Source of the DNA: Aspergillus flavus
Lineage: Eukaryota > Ascomycota > Eurotiomycetes > Eurotiales > Aspergillaceae
Length of the DNA: 64,000 nucleotides
Reading direction: 5' to 3'
NCBI RefSeq assembly: GCF_009017415.1
Contig: NC_092404.1
Span: 2,170,001-2,234,000, forward strand
This document shows positions 59,013 to 64,000 of this stretch, piece by piece. How positions within the stretch are numbered: the first letter of the stretch is position 1; every line of letters begins with the position of its first letter. The translations under genes were made by a program, and so were the position numbers. Under the pieces are notes generated by a model that was given only the letters and a program-made list of their open reading frames with translations, did not search any database and had not been told where the DNA came from.

Positions 59013-59795
59013 TTACCTACCCTTACCGTATTCTTCTTCTTCCCGTTGTCTCTGATCATCTGCATAAGCCCGTCCATAACCGCCACGTCCTGGGTCGTAC
59101 TCTTCTCGGTATTCGTCGCGAACCTGCCCACCAGATTTACCACGACTGCATGGATGTTAGAAACAATTTTGCCTATGGAAAGTGAACGCCTCTCCACGTA
59201 CCCGTATTGTCTTCCTTCCTCGAAACCAGGGTCAAGATCCGTCCGGATAATTCTCTCATCGAGCTTGGTGCCACCAACGTATTTCAAGCAATCCAACGCA
59301 TCTTGATGTGTGTAATACTCGACGAAGCAGAAGCCACAGGGTGTCTTCGTAAATCGGTCGAGTCCCATCACAAGCCGTTTAACTTCTCCACATCTGTGTC
59401 TATCAGTTAGTATGCGATCTTCAGCACGGTCGTTGAGTGGTATCTGACTTTGAGAAAAGTTCATGAATCTGTTCCTCTGTTGTGTAGAAAGAACTAAAGT
59501 AGTTAGTAGATGAAGAGAGACCCATGTTAAACCGTCGACAAGACAATGGACATACAGATTACCGACATAAAGAGTGGTAGCATTTTTTAAGTTGTCGGTT
59601 GGATCTTCTGCAACCTTGTCCGCGTCATCTTGGCTGTACTTGCGCTTCTTGTTCTGGATATATAAGATACATGTTAGTTATTCCCGCGATCCAGCCAGTT
59701 GCCATTGAAGAACTCTTATGAAGCTAGACCTTTCCCAGGTAGTAGGCGCTCGGCCGATCGAGCCTCTCCACGGTGTTGCGTGGTGATACGGTCAT
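59013..59795 (-). CDS. cbc2: Nuclear cap-binding protein subunit 2 (CBP20)
   Basis: RRM protein that with CBP80 binds the m7G cap of nascent RNA for splicing, export and quality control. Five minus-strand exons: 59795-59730, 59653-59556, 59493-59449, 59393-59202 and 59145-59013. They give 177 aa. The N-terminus RPSAYYLGK carries the Tyr residues that stack on the cap. RRM motifs are [22 protein letters not shown] (RNP2) and [14 protein letters not shown] (RNP1). Then follows [34 protein letters not shown], highly conserved, and a Gly/Tyr/Arg/Glu-rich tail ending GKGR. All four introns are phase-consistent; the five-exon reading is required because no single frame carries more than part of the RRM. 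Divergent from Nup82. Confidence 0.93.
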
Positions 59796-60149
59796 TGTCG
59801 GGAAATAACGATTGAAATTCGATGATAGTTAAGTAAAGCCGCGATAATAATAGGTGAAGAAGAAGAATAACTGAAGACAATAACGGAGCAAGTTGAGCGC
59901 AGGAGGTTGTGGCAGATGCAGTCAAGGAAAGCTCACCAATGGAGCTTGTTCACGGAAACTTACGCTGCTCTTGGCGCGCGCCCGTTGTCCAGTGCTTCCA
60001 CCAAAATTTCCCCAGACACTGTTCTGTTACCGGCGCATTCTCCCGCCAGGATTCCCAGCACTGTCACTTTCATTTCGCAACATTATCGCTGGTAGGGGTG
60101 GGAAGCATAACATTGAACCCAACTTCTATATGGAATAAATGTTTCGACA
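59796..60149. promoter_or_regulatory. Divergent promoter between cbc2 and Nup82 genes
   Basis: 354 bases between two opposite start codons, hence the likely shared promoter of two nuclear RNA-export genes. No TATA box seen. Confidence 0.45.
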
Positions 60150-62985
60150 ATGCCGAAAGTTATCAGTTATATACCTCCGTGGCTCTCACGCCCTTCTCCG
60201 GGAGCTTTATTGTTCTCAAGCGCGACCCCTAAAGCTCCAGAGAGTATTTCAGGCAAGCTTCGGCAAGAAGTTGATTACGCTGGGCCCACTCGCGTATTAG
60301 CAAAGAGAGGAAATGAAGCATTTACCGTGGTCGACAACCAGATCCGTTGGTCGAACCTAACGCGATTGAAGAACGAATGGCAGCAGCAGACAAGATCAAG
60401 GAAAGGAACTCCTGACCAGAAAGAAGACTCAGAAGGACAGTCGGATGCTAGCAACAATGTGCACTACAGAGTATGAGAAATCCTATTGCGGAATTTGCTG
60501 CTATTATAATATACGACTGACAACACTCAGATCTTGACAGTTCCGGTTTACGAACAAATCCGCCAACTCATACCATCCCCCAATGGCGCTTTTCTGGCTA
60601 TCGTTGCGGACCATACGGTTCATATTGCCGTGCTTCCGGATCCTTCTCATTTGTCTGGAACTGACAGCTCGCCGATTCGTGTCAAGACCTACCAGCTTGG
60701 GCCTACAACGCACGTGATACCCGAGTCGCCTGTAGTATCAGCTTTATGGCATCCGCTTGGGGTTCACAGCAACCTTGGAGGCTGTATCGTTACCGTCACT
60801 GTAGATGCCGCTGTACGGGTCTGGGAGCTGGACCGAAATAATCAATGGTCTTTCGACCGTCCTACACTGGCGATCGACTTGAGAAAGCTGGTGGATGGCA
60901 CCTCATCTGACGAGGACTTTTCGCCATCCGGCTTTGGAAAGAACAAAGGGTTCTCTGCTGACTATGTTGATATGGAAGTCGCATCCGCTTGCTTTGGGGG
61001 CACAGGCAGTGAGAAGGAGGACGCTTGGGCACCAATGACCTTGTGGGTTGCGATGAAACCGGGTGACCTTTACGCCCTTTGTCCGCTACTGCCCTCCAAA
61101 TGGAGAGCCCCAGCTACTACCGTTCCTTCGCTCTCCGCAGCTATAATTCCGAAGCTGGCAGCTCTTGAGGAGGACCCCGCTGATTTTGAGGATGAGCTGA
61201 CTGCCTGCCGGCAACAGTACGATTGGTTGACGGAAATTGATACCCAAGACCCCTTGCATGTTTACGAATCAGATACGGGCCCAGAGTCGGAAATCCTTAC
61301 TCGCCCTGCCAACCCCAGCGCGATCCCCAGACTGCAAGGACCTTTCCGTATAGATACAGGAGATGAGGTCGATGACTTGGATCTCTGTGATCTTCATGTT
61401 ATCGCGGCCAAAGTTGACGTCGATGCCCTCATGATGGGCGAGGATGAACTTTTGCTCGAGGACAATGGAGAGGACAAGCTGTCAGCTACGGTTATCTGTC
61501 TTTCTACGGGAAGTGGAAGGGTTCACGTTTGCCTGGAACTTGACGGGGTAGAGGGGCAGTGGCTTCCGAGGGCTAGAAAGAACGCCTTTAGTACCCCACT
61601 CTCGGAGCCGTCTGATCTAGTCTTGGTGGAGTCGCTGGACACTATGAGGGAAGGACAACAGTCGTTAAAGAACTGGCCTACATTTACGAAAGACGTCCAT
61701 TCGAGATATGGCTTCTTCGTGACTACGGAGAACAATGTAACGTTTATTTCCCTTTCTTCATGGGTGCAGAGACTTGAGGCGGAACTTCAATCTGAGGACA
61801 CAAGTGGCTCGGGCTTCCGGTTGGAGGTTCTCTGTGAGGGCACTGTGTCTCTGAGGGAACGCATTCTTCAGACAGACGAGGCCCATCAAATTGCGAAGGA
61901 TCAACCAGACCATCTCCCTTCCTCGGTGGTCTATTATGATTATGACCTTGGCTACTTATTACTGACCTATCGTGGTTCTCATCCATATGCTGCTATCATG
62001 GATACTCCTGAAGTTTCTTTCCCAACACTGACAGAACCGAATCCGGAAGCCCATGTTCCTGGTTCCCCTGTATTGCCACCACGCCGGCCGCCTTATCAGG
62101 TTCCTGCTGTCTTCTACTCGGATTCTCCCCTGGAATTCTTCGTCGACAAACATATTCCACATCGCCAGCGACACACTCTCAAGGAACAAGTTCGCCTGTC
62201 CCCGGCGACGTTAGACCTGGTGGCCGCTGCACATAGGATTCTATCTGCTCACACCAACGCCCTGGAGAGGGCAGCATCAGACCTGTTTCGTCGGTGTGAA
62301 CGACTGCAGGGAGAAATGCAGGAGCAACTGAAGCAACTCACTGATGTGTCCGAGCGAATCAAGGGTGTATCGAGCGAAATTGGTGAAGATGGAGAGCGGA
62401 AAGAGAACTCCAGAAGTGGCGAGGCCTTGGATAAGAGACTCCAAGCGGCGAAGGATAAACAGGAGCAGCTTGTGCAGCGATATGAGGCAATTCGTAATAA
62501 GGTTCTAAAGTCCGGTGGAAGACCACTCAGCGAGAAGGAGAAGGCTTGGGTGTCGGAAGTGGAAACATTGTCAGAGTCATTTGGAGATTCGAGACAGGAA
62601 GGTCGGGATAATGGTCAGCAGCTGTCTGAGAGACTTGAAACTGTGAGTTTTCCTTGCCACCAAGAGCATCCTACTAGGACGCTAACAAACCCTGTAGGTG
62701 AAGGAAATCGCAGCCGACCTCCTGGCTGAGGCCAAGTCCATAGCAGTGAAGGCTCCCTCACCAACCGAGCCTGGTAGTCCAGCATCACCTGGAGGTTCTC
62801 AGCCTAGAGTTCCCCAGAGACTGCAGCGGGCCAAGATTGCAGATGCAATGAAAATGGTGGAACGAGAGTAAGTTTCCTTCCTGTCGGAGTTTTTGCGTAG
62901 CTTGTACTGACGATTCTTCCTATCCAGGTCTGCTGTTATTGAAGCGATTTCGTCACGTTTGGAGCGATTGAACGCAAGTATATGA
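60150..62985 (+). CDS. nup82: Nucleoporin Nup82 (Nup88 family)
   Basis: Cytoplasmic-face nuclear pore subunit that holds Nup159/Nsp1 for mRNA export. Exons 60150-60470, 60531-62642, 62698-62867 and 62928-62985 give 886 aa. The N-terminal β-propeller (about 1-560) includes MPKVISYIPPWLSRPSPG, QIRQLIPSPNGAFLAIVADHTVHIAVLPD, SALWHPLG and VTVDAAVRVWELDRNN. The C-terminal third is an α-helical coiled coil (about 640-886) with ERAASDLFRRCERLQGEMQEQLKQL and LQAAKDKQEQLVQRYEAIR, ending LERLNASI. These coils pair with Nup159/Nsp1 in yeast. The last two small exons complete the coil; a frame stop exists just after the GT at 62643, so intron 2 must be spliced. Firm assignment. Confidence 0.92.
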
Positions 62986-63206
62986 AAGAGCATGAAAGAG
63001 CATGAATACGTAGTACTTGAAGTTCATAGTTGATAATACCTCCTGCAACTAAGATGCGATCATGGTGTTTCTTTCTCTTGTCTGTCTGTCTAGACAGCTT
63101 GTATAGTACGTCTCTTCGGGTAGTATCGTAGGAAACCACCATTATTTATTGGATACTTCTCTCCTGTTCGACGAAAGACAGGGCACGTAGAACAACGGAG
63201 GTCTTC

Positions 63207-63665
63207 TCACCAGACTCTGCATCTTTCTATGCCTCTCCGAAAGACAACCGTTTCACACGCTCTGGACACATCACACTCATGCTGCCCTTTCACTTCGACA
63301 TCGTTTATATTTGCTTTTATTAGTTTCTCTTTGGACACATTTTCTTCCGACACCCTGTCTGACTTCGCAGGTGTCCCGAGCCCATTTGACTCCAGCTTCC
63401 TTACCATCGCAGCCCGTCTAAGCACCATGCCTTCTTTCGTAGAGCAGACCTCACACATACAGCCTTCCTCAGTTTGTATTAACTTTCGACCTGTACACCA
63501 GGGAAGTTCTTTGCAGTGTATAGACCCTATGTCGAAGATGCAGCCGCAGAGTGTAAACTTGCAGGACAAGTATGTACACATAGTGCTCGTAGACGTGAAC
63601 AAATATGGACCTAGTGATTCGATGTGATGCTGTGCAATAGGACGAAGGGTTGACCCATCAACCAC
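63207..63665 (-). CDS. Small Cys/His-rich hypothetical protein
   Basis: An open frame of 152 codons, with an internal Met at 63581 that may be the true start (124 aa, MCTYLSCKF). The part after that Met has about ten Cys in 60 residues: CTYLSCKFTLCGCIFDIGSIHC, then PWCTGRK and CMCEVCST, followed by a charged helical tail. The pattern resembles small fungal Cys-rich proteins that begin MC-x-Y/H and bind metal through Cys/His pairs. There is no signal peptide. The opposite strand is also open here, but its translation is Ser/Phe-rich without structure. A real gene is plausible, not proven; function unknown. Confidence 0.45.
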   Translation of the reverse strand: MVDGSTLRPIAQHHIESLGPYLFTSTSTMCTYLSCKFTLCGCIFDIGSIHCKELPWCTGRKLIQTEEGCMCEVCSTKEGMVLRRAAMVRKLESNGLGTPAKSDRVSEENVSKEKLIKANINDVEVKGQHECDVSRACETVVFRRGIERCRVW

Positions 63666-64000
63666 TATAATGGCAAATTTTTCAGGTGTAGTAGAGTATG
63701 AATGGGTATGCAGGAGGATGAGTATCTGCTTTGTTGCTGATATTCAACTGGACTTGCACACAGATCAAGACTACAGGTGAAGACTACAGATGACGGGAAT
63801 GATGCAGTTAAGTGGTGGCTTAGACAACTAAGTAATTGAAGGCTTGTGGCGGAATATACATACGATCAATGGACAGCTAATAGGTAGCACCATGGGGATG
63901 AGACTTAAAACCATGGCACCTACCTGGGTCCAGACTGTAGCATTCACTATGGCAACTGCCAAGTGAATGCAGTTAACGTTCCCAACGTTGGTCTGTCATA
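63666..64000. other. Right end, no feature seen
   Basis: 335 bases with no ORF or repeat that I can support; likely upstream region of the small Cys-rich gene. Confidence 0.4.

Noticed and set aside
63229..63627. Plus-strand 132-codon frame opposite the Cys-rich ORF
   Set aside because: Its translation is Ser/Phe/Thr-rich without motif, whereas the minus strand shows patterned Cys.

Overview
This window looks like nuclear chromosomal DNA of a filamentous ascomycete, most likely in the Aspergillus/Penicillium group (Eurotiales). Genes are interrupted by short introns of about 40-110 bases with GTNNGT donors and CTAAC/CTGAC-like branch sites. Genes lie on both strands without operons. The recognisable proteins are fungal: a one-chain acetyl-CoA carboxylase, BimA, NudE, Doa10, a PptA/NpgA-type transferase and Zn2Cys6 regulators. 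Exon joins were worked out by eye from splice signals, reading phase and family conservation. Every joined CDS length reported here is a multiple of three.

Layout. 1-1.2 kb: mitochondrial endonuclease G-type nuclease (-). 1.2-10.8 kb: a gene-poor accessory stretch with a 68-bp MITE, microsatellites, a full Zn2Cys6 regulator, a 124-aa zinc-cluster-only protein with a GC-AG intron, and a small secreted Cys-rich protein. 10.8-14.9 kb: ZIP zinc transporter (+) and NSRP1-type splicing factor (-). 14.9-16.8 kb: no recognisable gene. 16.8-22.4 kb: TRAPPC2/Trs20 (-), Rch1-like SBF transporter (+), a worn MITE and tRNA-like remnant, then a FAR1-type DNA-binding domain fused to an isochorismatase-type hydrolase (-). 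23.4-25.4 kb: NudE (+). 28.4-35.4 kb: acetyl-CoA carboxylase (+) with a long leader. 36.3-40.1 kb: a 1248-aa protein combining a possible HeLo-like N-terminus, a pseudokinase and a trypsin-fold protease (-). 41-46 kb: Doa10/Ssm4 ubiquitin ligase (-). 46.8-49.6 kb: conserved membrane-anchored coiled protein (+). 50-56 kb: TMEM208/Snd2 (-), BimA/Cdc27 (+), lysophosphatidate acyltransferase (+). 56.5-63 kb: phosphopantetheinyl transferase (-), pyridoxal-phosphate synthase glutaminase subunit (+), CBP20 (-), Nup82 (+). The right end holds a small Cys/His-rich ORF (-).

The right two thirds is mostly core housekeeping: lipid synthesis, ER protein insertion and quality control, cell cycle, nuclear export and vitamin B6. 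Close divergent pairs (pptA/pdx2, CBP20/Nup82, Doa10/46.8-kb gene, TMEM208/bimA) share intergenic promoters. The most unusual items are the FAR1-isochorismatase fusion, the pseudokinase-protease protein, the stand-alone zinc cluster protein and the tiny pogo-type MITE.
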